A DNA stretch of 64,000 nt from Parapedobacter koreensis (GCF_900109365.1 NZ_FNZR01000005.1:304898-368897); one strand, 5' to 3'. Shown: positions 26,786 through 35,490, counted from the first letter of the stretch. Notes: generated by a model from the sequence alone, not told the origin. Numbers and translations are program-made.

Positions 26786-27427
26786 TTAGCCGGTTGCGCG
26801 TACATGCACGTATCGGCTCTCGGACATTACGCCGGACAGGGTCTCATTGAACGCTACGTATATGTGGACTTCCGTCCCTATAAACTTTGGCGGTAAGGGA
26901 AAAAGGTAATGCCCCACGCCCCGTATGATACCGGAGGTACGGACATCCCAATTATTGGTGCCCACAAGGTGCAATACGATAATCGTATTCTGGTCATTCA
27001 AAAGTCTATCTTTCGAAGAAGTATCCCATGAAATGGACAGCCCTTCATCGGTCCATTCGGCAATGAGTGATTCAGCAGGAGTCAGGGATCCGGTGCTGAT
27101 TTTAGCGTGGCCGTAATCGAAATACAATTCAGGATAAACTCCCCCGATGGCATTCTTCTTATGGTATGACAAGGCCATGTTGAACGGCGTCATAGGGAGC
27201 CCATCGGCCGCCTGCTGGAAACCGGCGCGGATGACCTCGGTAATTGGTGAAAGAAAAGACATCGCCAGCTTCATACGCATTTCGTTTGCCAGTTGCTTTT
27301 CACTGCGCGGCTTCGTGGATTTTTTGGGAAGCGAGCGCATCACGTTAATGCCTCGCCATTGATAGCCGACCACACTGCCGACTTTCCCGCTAAAGCTTCC
27401 GTTTGCACCGTTTTTGAATGTTGCCAT
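26786..27427 (-). CDS. DUF6266-family protein
   Basis: A 213-aa protein starting MATFKNGANGSFSGKVGSVV with nearby WRGINVMRS, the hallmark of DUF6266, a family I know from Sphingobacteriaceae and relatives without known function. There is no signal peptide or membrane helix. The C-terminal part is strand-rich (ESLIAEWTDEGLSISWDTSS; NTIIVLHLVGTNNWDVRTSG), consistent with Ig-like/fibronectin-like beta domains. It has its own consensus promoter. It lies alone between sufD and tRNA-Gly. Confidence 0.8.
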   Translation of the reverse strand: MATFKNGANGSFSGKVGSVVGYQWRGINVMRSLPKKSTKPRSEKQLANEMRMKLAMSFLSPITEVIRAGFQQAADGLPMTPFNMALSYHKKNAIGGVYPELYFDYGHAKISTGSLTPAESLIAEWTDEGLSISWDTSSKDRLLNDQNTIIVLHLVGTNNWDVRTSGIIRGVGHYLFPLPPKFIGTEVHIYVAFNETLSGVMSESRYVHVRATG

Positions 27428-27453
27428 AAGTGGAGCTATTAAAAGATTTTAAA

Positions 27454-27484
27454 CAAATCTAAAAATTGCTTACAATAAAACAAA
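27454..27484 (-). promoter_or_regulatory. Consensus promoter TTTG-N19-TAGATTTG of the DUF6266 gene
   Basis: On the minus strand TTTG (complement of 27481-27484), 19 bases, TAGATTTG (complement of 27454-27461); the ATG at 27427 follows 26 bases later. An exact match to the Bacteroidota housekeeping promoter. Confidence 0.75.
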
Positions 27485-27737
27485 ATTCATAGATAATGCA
27501 AATCGTAATCTTTAAGTATTTATAAAGAATATTACCGTAATAAATACCTAAAAATCCCCTATAAAACCCCTATAAAATCCCTAATATAATATGATAATTT
27601 TAAGGCTTTTTTAGCCTATTTTATAAGGGGGCTTTGCTGCGATGTTACTTTTGATGAACGCAACTGCACGAAGATGATTGGAAAGCGTCGTCGTCATGTT
27701 AGTCAGCGCTATCTGCCAGAGAAAGAGGAGGAAAAAG
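27485..27737. other. AT-rich intergenic stretch with a tandem 11-mer
   Basis: No convincing gene. It holds two exact tandem copies of CCCCTATAAAA (27556-27566, 27567-27577) and a partial inverted copy near 27619-27629. A weak 5-bp hairpin AGGCT/AGCCT (27603-27617) lies downstream of tRNA-Gly on the minus strand and could end its transcript. Confidence 0.5.
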
Positions 27738-27810
27738 AGCGAAAGACGAGGTTCGAACTCGCGACCCTCAGCTTGGGAAGCTGATGCTCTACCAACTGAG
27801 CTACTTTCGC
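27738..27810 (-). tRNA. tRNA-Gly (anticodon CCC)
   Basis: The minus strand folds into a full cloverleaf: acceptor GCGAAAG/CTTTCGC, D arm GCTC...GAGC, anticodon arm TCAGC-TTCCCAA-GCTGA with anticodon CCC at loop positions 34-36, a 5-base variable loop and T arm GCGAG-TTCGAAC-CTCGT. The 3' CCA is not encoded. It reads GGG glycine codons. Confidence 0.93.
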
Positions 27811-27819
27811 TTGATACGG

Positions 27820-27851
27820 CAAATTTAATGCTATCCGTTGGAAATATCAAA
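27820..27851 (-). promoter_or_regulatory. Promoter TTTG-N20-TAAATTTG of tRNA-Gly
   Basis: TTTG (complement of 27848-27851), 20 bases, TAAATTTG (complement of 27820-27827), nine bases before the mature tRNA 5' end. Confidence 0.7.
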
Positions 27852-27990
27852 GCGATTTTTTTATATTTATTCCTGTTATTGAGTTAATAACTTTTTACTG
27901 ACGGAATGAGCGGAAGTGGCCTATTCAACATCGGGGAACGCAAATTCAGATGACTTTCGTACAGCTTGCCGATAAATAGCACCCCCGCCT

Positions 27991-29535
27991 TTATTGAAAT
28001 ATTATCCGATCGACGCAATTCATCCCGTCAATTGCAGCGGACACGATGCCGCCCGCATACCCCGCACCCTCGCCGCAAGGATACAGCCCCTTGACTTGCG
28101 GATGTTGCAAGGTGTCTTTATCCCGTGGGATACGTATAGGTGACGATGTACGGGACTCTACCCCCACCAAGATGGCTTCATTAGTGTAGTAACCTTTCAT
28201 TTTTTGGCCAAATACAGGGAGCGCTTTCCGCAGGGCGTCATGCACAAAAGAGGGAAGCACTTCGGAGAGTAAGGCGCTCTTGGTGCCCGGCTTGTACGAA
28301 TTGATGGGCAATGTATCGGACAGCTTGCCTTGTACAAAATCGACCATCCGCTGGGCCGGAGCAACCAACTTGCCGCCGCCCACCACGTAGGCCCTTTCTT
28401 CTACCTCATGCTGGAAATCCAGCAGCGCAAACGGATAACGAACAGCCTGTGGGACATCTTCGAGGTTGACCTGCACTACGGTGCCTGAATTGGCGTAAGG
28501 GTTATTGCGTTTGGAGGGTGACCAACCGTTGACGACAATCTCACCCTTATCCGTGGCGCAGGGAGCAATGATGCCCCCAGGACACATGCAGAAGGAGAAG
28601 ACTCCCCGACCGTCCACCTGCTCAACGAGGCTGTAGTACGCTGGGGGAAGGTGCTCACTCCGCACCGCGCAGTGGTATTGTGCCTGGTCAATGATGTGCT
28701 GCGGGTGCTCGATGCGTACACCAAGGGCAAACGGTTTGGGCTCGGCTAGCCAATGCTTTCGATGGAAGAGCTCAAACATATCGCGTGCGGAATGCCCTGT
28801 GGCTAAGATGACATGATCGGCGGTGATATGCTCGCCGGAGGCTAGCTTTACGCCCTTTACACGGCCGAATTGCGCTACGATATCCACTACCCTGCTATTG
28901 AAATGAATCTCCCCGCCCTGGTTGAGGATGGTGTGGCGTATCGCTTGGATGATGTGCGGCAACTTATTGGTGCCAATATGGGGGCGCGCATCCACCAAGA
29001 TGTCTTCCGTGGCGCCGTGGGCTACAAGAAGCTGCAATACCCGCTGTACGTCCCCCCGCTTATTGGATCGCGTATAGAGCTTGCCATCTGAATAGGTGCC
29101 CGCTCCGCCTTCGCCGAAGCAATAGTTAGAGTCGGGATTGACAACCCCCTCTTTATTCAGTGCAGCCAAATCCCGACGGCGCTCTTGCACATTTTTTCCT
29201 CGCTCAATGATGATGGGCCGCATCTTGTTTTCCAGGCAGCGCAGGGCGGCAAACAGACCAGCGGGGCCAGCACCAATGATAATCACCGGTTGAGCGCCTG
29301 CTACATTGGCATATTCATGATGTAGGACCTCGGGAATGGGGATTTCGTCGATGTAGAAGATTACACGGATGCGGAAGACCACCTGTTTGCCACGGGCATC
29401 AATGGAGCGTTTTCGTATTTTCAGGCCCTTAACCCGCGACGGGGCAATCCTTAATTGCGCGGCACCCGTTTGCATGATATGCACCTGATCCGCGATTTTT
29501 TCCGGTAGAATGGTCAGTTCGATTTCCTGTTGCAT
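27991..29535 (-). CDS. FAD-dependent oxidoreductase (COG2509-type dehydrogenase)
   Basis: A 514-aa flavoprotein. The first about 90 residues form a small domain typical of this family (LRIAPSRVKGLKIRKRSIDARG). Next is the FAD-binding Rossmann motif GAGPAGLFAALRCLE and VIIERGKNV-type strand (here PIIIERGKNVQERRRD), then NYCFGEGGAGTYSDGKLYTR, ILATGHSARDMFELF and the C-terminal GEGAGYAGGIVSAAIDGM FAD-contact motif. The ATG at 29535 is preferred over 29592. A -7 box lies 33 bases upstream. The natural substrate of the family is not known to me. Confidence 0.88.
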   Translation of the reverse strand: MQQEIELTILPEKIADQVHIMQTGAAQLRIAPSRVKGLKIRKRSIDARGKQVVFRIRVIFYIDEIPIPEVLHHEYANVAGAQPVIIIGAGPAGLFAALRCLENKMRPIIIERGKNVQERRRDLAALNKEGVVNPDSNYCFGEGGAGTYSDGKLYTRSNKRGDVQRVLQLLVAHGATEDILVDARPHIGTNKLPHIIQAIRHTILNQGGEIHFNSRVVDIVAQFGRVKGVKLASGEHITADHVILATGHSARDMFELFHRKHWLAEPKPFALGVRIEHPQHIIDQAQYHCAVRSEHLPPAYYSLVEQVDGRGVFSFCMCPGGIIAPCATDKGEIVVNGWSPSKRNNPYANSGTVVQVNLEDVPQAVRYPFALLDFQHEVEERAYVVGGGKLVAPAQRMVDFVQGKLSDTLPINSYKPGTKSALLSEVLPSFVHDALRKALPVFGQKMKGYYTNEAILVGVESRTSSPIRIPRDKDTLQHPQVKGLYPCGEGAGYAGGIVSAAIDGMNCVDRIIFQ

Positions 29536-29568
29536 GAAATGATGTCGGGTTTTTATCCCGAAGTGTAA

Positions 29569-29576
29569 CAAAGGTA
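29569..29576 (-). promoter_or_regulatory. -7 promoter box TACCTTTG of the FAD oxidoreductase gene
   Basis: TAnnTTTG on the minus strand, 33 bases before the ATG at 29535, inside the gap that separates it from the divergent lemA operon. Confidence 0.5.
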
Positions 29577-29633
29577 TGAATTTTGCCATCAAAGTGTTAT
29601 ATTAGTAGCAATATGAATTTAAATTCAGTCAAC

Positions 29634-30215
29634 ATGAAAAGCAGGTTATTCGTTGCAATGGTAGGTGTATTCATAGCCCTTTCGTTCAGTTCATGCGGGT
29701 ATAACACCTTGGTGAATTTGGAGGAAAACGTAAAAGGCAAATGGGCACAGGTGGAAAACGCTTACCAACGGCGTGCAGATCTTATTCCCAACTTGGTCAA
29801 TACTGTGAAGGGAGCCGCCAATTTCGAGCAGGAGACCCTTACGCAGGTTATCGAAGCCCGGGCGAAAGCCACTTCTGTAACCATTGATCCCGAAAACTTG
29901 ACGCCCGAGGCCATCCAGCAATTCCAGCAGTCGCAAGATGCGTTGTCGCAATCGTTGGGCCGGCTGTTGGTCAGTGTGGAGCGTTATCCCGAGTTGAAAG
30001 CCAACCAAAATTTCCTTGAACTGCAAGCGCAATTGGAAGGCACGGAAAACCGCATCAGTACCGAGCGCCGGGCATTCAATGAAGCCACGCAGGAGTACAA
30101 TTCGTCGGTGAGGCGTTTCCCCAACAACCTTACGGCAGGCATGTTCGGTTTTAAGCAAAAGGGCTATTTTACCGCAGAGGCCGGTGCTAATCAAGCCCCT
30201 GACGTGCAGTTTTAG
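29634..30215 (+). CDS. LemA-family lipoprotein
   Basis: A 193-aa protein with a lipoprotein signal (VFIALSFSSC) followed by the four-helix LemA core: LVNLEENVKGKWAQVENAYQ, RRADLIPNLVNTVKG, ARAKATSV, LLVSVERYPELKANQNFLEL, and NRISTERRAFNEATQEYNSS with RRFPNN. The LemA role is unknown; family members are repeatedly found beside TPM-domain genes, as here. In-frame ATGs exist at 29583 and 29613; the ATG at 29634 places the signal peptide correctly. It is the first gene of a three-gene operon. Confidence 0.92.
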   Translation: MKSRLFVAMVGVFIALSFSSCGYNTLVNLEENVKGKWAQVENAYQRRADLIPNLVNTVKGAANFEQETLTQVIEARAKATSVTIDPENLTPEAIQQFQQSQDALSQSLGRLLVSVERYPELKANQNFLELQAQLEGTENRISTERRAFNEATQEYNSSVRRFPNNLTAGMFGFKQKGYFTAEAGANQAPDVQF

Positions 30216-30219
30216 GTTT

Positions 30220-30657
30220 ATGGAACAATTCACAGCGGAACAACAGGAAAAAATTGTCCATGCCATCCAACTGGCCGAGGCCCGTACGTCTGGCGAAATC
30301 CGCCTGGCGGCAGAGCCTCATTGCCCTACCGAACCATTGGATCGGGCCTTGGTGTATTTCCATCGGCTGGGCATGGAGCAAACTGCGCAGCATAATGGCG
30401 TATTGTTATACATCGCAACGGAAGACCACCAGTTTGCTATTATCGGCGATAGTGGAATCAACACCAAGGTGCCCTCGGATTTTTGGGAAGAAACCAAAGA
30501 ACTCATGGTACGGCACTTTAAGCAAGGAGACTTGGTGCAGGGACTTATTGAGGGGATTGTGCATGCAGGAGAGCAATTGCAACGCTTTTTCCCGCGACTG
30601 GAGGATGATGTAAATGAGTTGCCTAATGATATAGCCTTTGGTAATGGTAAAGACTAG
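30220..30657 (+). CDS. TPM-domain (TLP18.3/Psb32/MOLO-1) protein, soluble
   Basis: A 145-aa cytoplasmic TPM-domain protein. It matches the domain pattern: FTAEQQEKIVHAIQLAEART, SGEIRLA, then GVLLYIATEDHQFAIIGDSGIN, and WEETKELMVRHFKQGDLVQG. It has no signal peptide. It starts four bases after the lemA stop; the upstream in-frame ATG at 30184 lies inside lemA. It overlaps the third gene by 14 bases. The three genes probably act together in envelope maintenance, an inference from gene context. Confidence 0.88.
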   Translation: MEQFTAEQQEKIVHAIQLAEARTSGEIRLAAEPHCPTEPLDRALVYFHRLGMEQTAQHNGVLLYIATEDHQFAIIGDSGINTKVPSDFWEETKELMVRHFKQGDLVQGLIEGIVHAGEQLQRFFPRLEDDVNELPNDIAFGNGKD

Positions 30658-31417
30658 AATTTTTTCGATAATAATCCTCTTTTTGCTGGGTGTGAGTGGC
30701 GTGATCGCGCAGGACTTCCCCCCCACACCGGATAAGCTGGTGAACGATTATACCAATACGTTGACCGCTTCGGAGGTGCAGCAGCTCGAACATAAGTTGG
30801 TGGCTTTTGATGATAGCACATCCACGCAAATAGCCGTGGTGGTGATGCAATCAACGGGACAGTATGATATCGCCGATTATGGCGTGCAGCTGGCCCAGCG
30901 TTGGGGCATTGGGGGCAAGGAACACGATAATGGCATCTTGCTGTTGGTGGCCTTGGGTGATCGGGCAGTGACCATCCAGACAGGATATGGCGTGGAAGGT
31001 GCAGTACCTGATGCCATCGCCTACCGGATCATCGAAAACGAGATCAAACCTGCCTTCCGGCAGGGTGATTATTTCACCGGGATTAATGACGCTACGGATG
31101 CCCTTATCGCATACACGAAAGGTGAATACACAGCTCCGCCAAAGAAGGAGGGGCGTGGTGGTGGTTTCGGGGCCATTTTGCTCGTGTTTATCATCGCTAT
31201 TATTTTGATAGCCCTGTTTAGCCGAGGCGGTGGCCGTGGTGGCGGCAAAGTCATCGGTGGCCGCGGTGCTTCGGATCTGCTTTGGTGGACGCTCCTGAGT
31301 GGTATGGGTCGTGGAGGAAGCGGTCGTGGAGGTTTTGGTGGCGGCTTCGGTGGCGGCGGCTTTGGCGGTTTTGGTGGTGGCGGGTTCGGCGGCGGCGGTG
31401 CCAGTGGAAGGTGGTAA
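30644..31417 (+). CDS. TPM-domain membrane protein with Gly-rich tail
   Basis: A 257-aa protein: signal peptide (IIILFLLGVSGVIAQ), periplasmic TPM domain (about 25-150, with LVNDYTNTLTASEVQQLEHK and LLLVALGDRAVTIQTGYGVE), one membrane helix (ILLVFIIAIILIALF) and a C-terminal tail of about 60 residues rich in Gly with scattered Phe and Arg, ending GGGGASGRW. This layout is common in YgcG-type TPM proteins. The ATG at 30644 is preferred over the TTG at 30638. It is the last gene of the lemA operon. Confidence 0.9.
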   Translation: MVKTRIFSIIILFLLGVSGVIAQDFPPTPDKLVNDYTNTLTASEVQQLEHKLVAFDDSTSTQIAVVVMQSTGQYDIADYGVQLAQRWGIGGKEHDNGILLLVALGDRAVTIQTGYGVEGAVPDAIAYRIIENEIKPAFRQGDYFTGINDATDALIAYTKGEYTAPPKKEGRGGGFGAILLVFIIAIILIALFSRGGGRGGGKVIGGRGASDLLWWTLLSGMGRGGSGRGGFGGGFGGGGFGGFGGGGFGGGGASGRW

Positions 31418-31509
31418 AGTAAAATTATGTTTATAGAGACCGGGTTTACATAAAAATATGGCATCTTTGCTCTTATCGCATATAAAATGCAATAGAAAAA
31501 GAAACACAT

Positions 31510-32643
31510 ATGATGAAAAAGTTGGTTTTGATGGCAATAACGGCATTGCCTGCTGTGGGGTTGGCACAAGATGATTTTACCATTACAGCCAAAGTTGGCA
31601 GTTTAAATGCACCTGCAAAGGCTTACTTGAGTTACCGGACGGGTAACGGATCCGTGCTGGACTCAGCTGATATTTCCGACGGAACGTTCAAATTTCACGG
31701 TAGTGTGGACGAGCCGTCGCGGGCATTGGTGTTGCTGGCCCACGACGGGGGCAATATCCGTGAGATGGAAGATCCGGACAGGGTAGAGCTCTATCTGGAA
31801 AAGGGTGCCATTAGCATCACTGCAGCAGACTCGCTGCGCAATGCATCCATAAAAGGCGGTACCATTAACAAAGATTTCCTCGTTTACCGGGAGCACGTCG
31901 CTCCCATGCAAGCAAAAATGGGTGACCTGATGGGCAGGTATGCCGAGGCATCCGATGAGCAAAAGCAAGATCCTGCTTTTGTACAAACGTTGCAAATGGA
32001 GGCAATGGGCATCCAGGAAGAACAGAAAGCCATTGATTTCAAGTACATCCACGACTATCCGGCGAGCATCGTGAGTCTGGATCTGCTCTTTCCTTATGTG
32101 GATTCCGAGCCCGTGCAGGAAGTTATTGAGCCGGCATTCAATGGTTTGTCGGCGGCATTGAAAAATTCAGACAAAGGCAAAGCCATTGCCGAACAGCTGG
32201 AAAACCTTAAGCGGGTGGGTATTGGTGCCGTGGCACCCGATTTTACGCAGCCCGACACGCTTGGGAACCCTGTAGCGCTGTCCGCTTTGCGGGGTAAATA
32301 CGTGTTAATCGATTTTTGGGCGAGCTGGTGCACTCCTTGCAGGCATGAAAACCCCAATGTGGTGGCCGCATACCACGCCTTCAAAGACAAGAACTTTACG
32401 GTATTTGGCGTGTCACTCGATCGGCCAGGGCAGAAGGACGCCTGGCTGAAAGCGATTCACGACGATGGCTTGCAGGACTGGCCGCACGTATCTGAGCTGA
32501 AGTGGTGGCAGTCTGGGGTTGTTGATCTGTATGCCATCCAGGGCATCCCGGCAAATTTCCTGCTCGACCCGGAGGGTAAGATTGTAGGCAAGGATCTCCG
32601 TGGCGAGGAATTGCATGCTAAGTTAGCGGAATTACTGAACTGA
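31510..32643 (+). CDS. TlpA-family thiol:disulfide oxidoreductase with N-terminal DUF4369 domain
   Basis: A 377-aa periplasmic protein. After a signal peptide (LVLMAITALPAVGLAQ) comes a DUF4369-type beta domain (about 22-130), a helical linker, and a thioredoxin-like AhpC/TSA domain (about 240-377). The active site is WCTPC in LIDFWASWCTPCRHENP; the cis-Pro region is GIPANFLLDPEGKIV. It probably reduces cell-envelope disulfides and could be fed by the DsbD system 1-3 kb away. A CATCTTTG sequence at 31462-31469 is a near-consensus -7 box. A hairpin terminator follows. Confidence 0.92.
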   Translation: MMKKLVLMAITALPAVGLAQDDFTITAKVGSLNAPAKAYLSYRTGNGSVLDSADISDGTFKFHGSVDEPSRALVLLAHDGGNIREMEDPDRVELYLEKGAISITAADSLRNASIKGGTINKDFLVYREHVAPMQAKMGDLMGRYAEASDEQKQDPAFVQTLQMEAMGIQEEQKAIDFKYIHDYPASIVSLDLLFPYVDSEPVQEVIEPAFNGLSAALKNSDKGKAIAEQLENLKRVGIGAVAPDFTQPDTLGNPVALSALRGKYVLIDFWASWCTPCRHENPNVVAAYHAFKDKNFTVFGVSLDRPGQKDAWLKAIHDDGLQDWPHVSELKWWQSGVVDLYAIQGIPANFLLDPEGKIVGKDLRGEELHAKLAELLN

Positions 32644-32672
32644 CCGCTGCCGGTCGCGTTTCGATAAGTATA

Positions 32673-32709
32673 CGAAAGGGCTTTCCTATGTATTAGGGAA
32701 GCCCTTTCG
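32673..32709. terminator. Hairpin terminator between the TlpA-like gene and pfkA
   Basis: CGAAAGGGCTTTCC pairs with GGGAAGCCCTTTCG (14 bp, one G-T pair) around a 9-base loop. It lies between two convergent genes and can serve both strands; the T-run after it is poor. Confidence 0.75.
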
Positions 32710-32735
32710 TTATCATGCCAGCGCATCGGTGTTTG

Positions 32736-33716
32736 TTATAAAGACAGGATATCCACTATCCGAAGCAAGTTGTCGTTGATGGTCCCGATGTGTTTAATTG
32801 CCTTGCTGAAGGGGGTAAAGGTAACCTGGCCGTGCACCAAGCCTGCCATTTCGCCACGCTGGCCTCCCAGCAAAGCTTCTACGGCGGCTACGCCAAGGCG
32901 GCTGGCCAATACCCGATCCATGCACGATGGGCTGCCGCCCCGCTGGATATGCCCGAGGATCGACACCCGTAGATCGTAGTGCGGAAAGCGTTCTTTGACG
33001 CGTTCAGCAACGGCAAAAGCGCCGCCAACTTCATCACCTTCGGCCACGATGATCACCCGCGAAGCTTTGTTTTTACGTGTCCTGTCCAGCCTATCCATCA
33101 TCACTTCGTAGTCTACCTTAATTTCCGGGATGAGCACACATTCCGCCCCTACGCTGATGCCCGTACGTAGGGCAATCAGCCCGGAGTCACGACCCATCAC
33201 TTCCACCACAAATACCCGATCATGGGATTCGGCTGTATCACGGATCTTATCTACGGCCTCGATGACCGTGTTGATGGCCGTGTCATAGCCGATGGTAAAA
33301 TCCGTTCCAGCCAAGTCGTTGTCAATCGTTCCGGGCAGGCCAATGACGGGAATATCGTGTTCTTCGATAAACTTGGCGGCACCGGTGAATGTGCCATCGC
33401 CACCGATAGCTACTAATCCGTCTATACCGTGTTGCTGCAGGTTTTCAAACGCCTGCTGGCGCCCTTCCACGGTACGAAACTCATCACTGCGCGCGGTCTT
33501 CAGGATGGTGCCGCCACGCTGGATAATGTTGGCAACGGATTTGGCATCCATGGGAAAAATATCCCCATGCACCATGCCGTCATAGCCGCGCCCAATTCCG
33601 AAGACATTGAGGTTGTAATACAATCCAGTGCGAACCACTGCACGTATAGCAGCATTCATGCCCGGCGCATCTCCTCCGGAGGTAAATACTGCGATGTTTT
33701 TGATGTTGTTGCTCAT
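32736..33716 (-). CDS. pfkA: ATP-dependent 6-phosphofructokinase
   Basis: A 326-aa glycolytic enzyme that phosphorylates fructose 6-phosphate. Motifs: SGGDAPGMNAAIRAV (from residue 13), the ATP-binding GGDGT (105-109), catalytic PGTIDNDLAGTDFTIGYDTA (Asp132), EVMGRDSGLIAL, and GHIQRGGSPSCMDR. The Gly at the GGDGT site indicates ATP rather than PPi use. It starts 30 bases after the dsbD stop on the same strand, so the two may be co-transcribed. Confidence 0.97.
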   Translation of the reverse strand: MSNNIKNIAVFTSGGDAPGMNAAIRAVVRTGLYYNLNVFGIGRGYDGMVHGDIFPMDAKSVANIIQRGGTILKTARSDEFRTVEGRQQAFENLQQHGIDGLVAIGGDGTFTGAAKFIEEHDIPVIGLPGTIDNDLAGTDFTIGYDTAINTVIEAVDKIRDTAESHDRVFVVEVMGRDSGLIALRTGISVGAECVLIPEIKVDYEVMMDRLDRTRKNKASRVIIVAEGDEVGGAFAVAERVKERFPHYDLRVSILGHIQRGGSPSCMDRVLASRLGVAAVEALLGGQRGEMAGLVHGQVTFTPFSKAIKHIGTINDNLLRIVDILSL

Positions 33717-33746
33717 TGGTACTATATAGGTTTTTGTTTTGCGTTG

Positions 33747-35429
33747 TTAAGGGCGCTTGAACGCTTCCAGCCCACTGTTTAAGAAGTTGAGGTAGTTCGG
33801 AATGTCTTCCTTATATGCCTGCGCCGGGACCAGTTGGTTGCCCTCACTATCTACGATGACATAGTAAGGTTGTGCATTCACGCCAAAACGGGATTGTTGA
33901 AGGTCTGACCATTTGCGGCCGACGGTGTTGATTTGCTTGCCGCTGAAACCAGAAACGTATTGCTCATGGGGCTCCAGCTTGGTGCGGTCGTCCACGTACA
34001 GCGAAGCGAGGATATATGCTTCTTTCAGCAGCTTCAACACCTGTGGATCGGGCCATACCGATTCTTCCATTTTTCGGCAGTTGACACAACTCCAGCCGGT
34101 AAAGTCGAGCAGCACGGGCTTGCCTACCTGCTTGGAATATTCAAGCGCCTGCTCATAGTCATAAAAAGCGTCAATGCCATGCGGCGCATGAAAGATATCA
34201 CCGTATTTTTTGACAATTCCGGCGCTTGCTTGAGGCGTGGCACCTACGAGGCCAGCTTGGTGCAGGTTGAAATCTTGCGTGGGCGAAGGCGGCAGCCAGG
34301 CGCTGAGCGCTTTGAGTGGTGCCCCCCACAAACCCGGGACCATGTACACGGTAAAGGAAAGTATAGCAATGGCAAAAAATAGACGAGGAATGGAAATGAA
34401 AGGCACATCGCTGTCATGCGAGAATTTTAGCTTCCCCAATAGGTATAATCCAAACAGCCCAAAGATGACAATCCAGATGGACAAGAAGACTTCCCTATCC
34501 AGGATTCGCCAGTGGTAAGCAAGGTCTACGTTGGACAAAAACTTAAATGCCAGGGCTAGTTCGAGGAAACCGAGAGACACCTTTACGGTATTGAGCCAGC
34601 CACCGGATTTGGGCATTTCCTTCAGGAGGGATGGAAAAAAGGCAAACAACATAAAAGGGATGGCCAATGCGACGGAAAAACCCAGCATCCCCATGGCGGG
34701 CCCCAGCAAAGCACCTTTTGATACGGCTTCCACCAATAAATAACCAATGATAGGACCTGTGCAAGAAAATGAAACCAATGCTAAGGTAAAGGCCATGAAA
34801 AACAGTCCCAGTAGGCCTCCCCTATTGGATTTCTCATCCATCTTGTTGACAAAACGCGAGGGCAACGTGATTTCAAATGCGCCCAGGAATGAAATGGCAA
34901 AAATAACGATAATGATAAAAAACAGCAGGTTGAACCACGCGCTGCTCGCCGCTTCATTTAGCGCAGATGCCCCAAAAAGGAGTGTGACGAGCATCCCCAA
35001 CGCCACGTAGATGACGATGATGAAAAGACCGTATAACAACGCATTGACGATGCCCTTGGTCCTTGTGCCGCTTTGTTTGGTGAAGAATGAAACCGTAAGA
35101 GGCACCATGGGATAAATGCAGGGCATGAGAAAAGCAGCAAACCCGCCGATGATGCCGGCAATGAAGATGCCCCAGAGGGTTTGCGGGTTTTCATCGCCTG
35201 CCGCGTTATTCGCATCGGCCGTTGAAGCCGTTGCATGGGCTGTCGTATCCTGTCCGTCCGTGAATGCAACATCATCAGGCACTTCCATATAAGTAGACTC
35301 CGTAGTGTCTTCGCCGTCAGTAAATTCGACGTCGTCAAAGCTAATCAACGTATCTTGGGCAACGGTGTGTGATGTGACTATATGGGTAATGCCGAGCAGG
35401 AAAAGCAAAGCAAGAAAGACACGTTTCAT
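33747..35429 (-). CDS. dsbD: DsbD-type thiol:disulfide interchange protein (membrane and C-terminal domains)
   Basis: A 560-aa protein that carries electrons across the inner membrane to periplasmic thioredoxin-like proteins. After a signal peptide there is an acidic spacer with a repeated DDVxFTDGxDTT (about 32-60), not the usual N-terminal domain. The 8-helix core holds the two redox Cys in LMPCIYPMVPLTVSFF and SFSCTGPIIGYLL. The C-terminal thioredoxin domain has GWSCVNCRKMEE. The missing alpha domain is encoded by the gene upstream. It has its own -7 box, after a terminator. Confidence 0.94.
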   Translation of the reverse strand: MKRVFLALLFLLGITHIVTSHTVAQDTLISFDDVEFTDGEDTTESTYMEVPDDVAFTDGQDTTAHATASTADANNAAGDENPQTLWGIFIAGIIGGFAAFLMPCIYPMVPLTVSFFTKQSGTRTKGIVNALLYGLFIIVIYVALGMLVTLLFGASALNEAASSAWFNLLFFIIIVIFAISFLGAFEITLPSRFVNKMDEKSNRGGLLGLFFMAFTLALVSFSCTGPIIGYLLVEAVSKGALLGPAMGMLGFSVALAIPFMLFAFFPSLLKEMPKSGGWLNTVKVSLGFLELALAFKFLSNVDLAYHWRILDREVFLSIWIVIFGLFGLYLLGKLKFSHDSDVPFISIPRLFFAIAILSFTVYMVPGLWGAPLKALSAWLPPSPTQDFNLHQAGLVGATPQASAGIVKKYGDIFHAPHGIDAFYDYEQALEYSKQVGKPVLLDFTGWSCVNCRKMEESVWPDPQVLKLLKEAYILASLYVDDRTKLEPHEQYVSGFSGKQINTVGRKWSDLQQSRFGVNAQPYYVIVDSEGNQLVPAQAYKEDIPNYLNFLNSGLEAFKRP

Positions 35430-35454
35430 GAGTAGTATACGTTAAAACGGGTTG

Positions 35455-35462
35455 CAAACATA
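35455..35462 (-). promoter_or_regulatory. -7 promoter box TATGTTTG of dsbD
   Basis: TAnnTTTG on the minus strand, 25 bases before the ATG at 35429 and just after the upstream terminator. Confidence 0.5.
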
Positions 35463-35468
35463 AAATAA

Positions 35469-35490
35469 AAAAGGCAGTTTACTGCCTTTT
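35469..35490 (-). terminator. Rho-independent terminator after the DsbD-alpha gene
   Basis: AAAAGGCAGT and ACTGCCTTTT pair perfectly around a 2-base centre; on the minus strand the hairpin runs into TTTTTTATTTTA. It lies between the two halves of the split DsbD, so they can be expressed separately. Confidence 0.75.

Noticed and set aside
26786..27851. tRNA-Gly with adjacent DUF6266 gene as a mobile-island boundary
   Set aside because: No integrase, no direct repeat of the tRNA 3' end, and base composition of the gene is like its neighbours.
30851..31569. Long antisense open frames (238 and 166 codons) opposite the Gly-rich TPM gene
   Set aside because: Their Thr/Ala- and Pro-rich translations are mirror images of the repetitive Gly codons on the plus strand; the plus-strand gene has domain matches.
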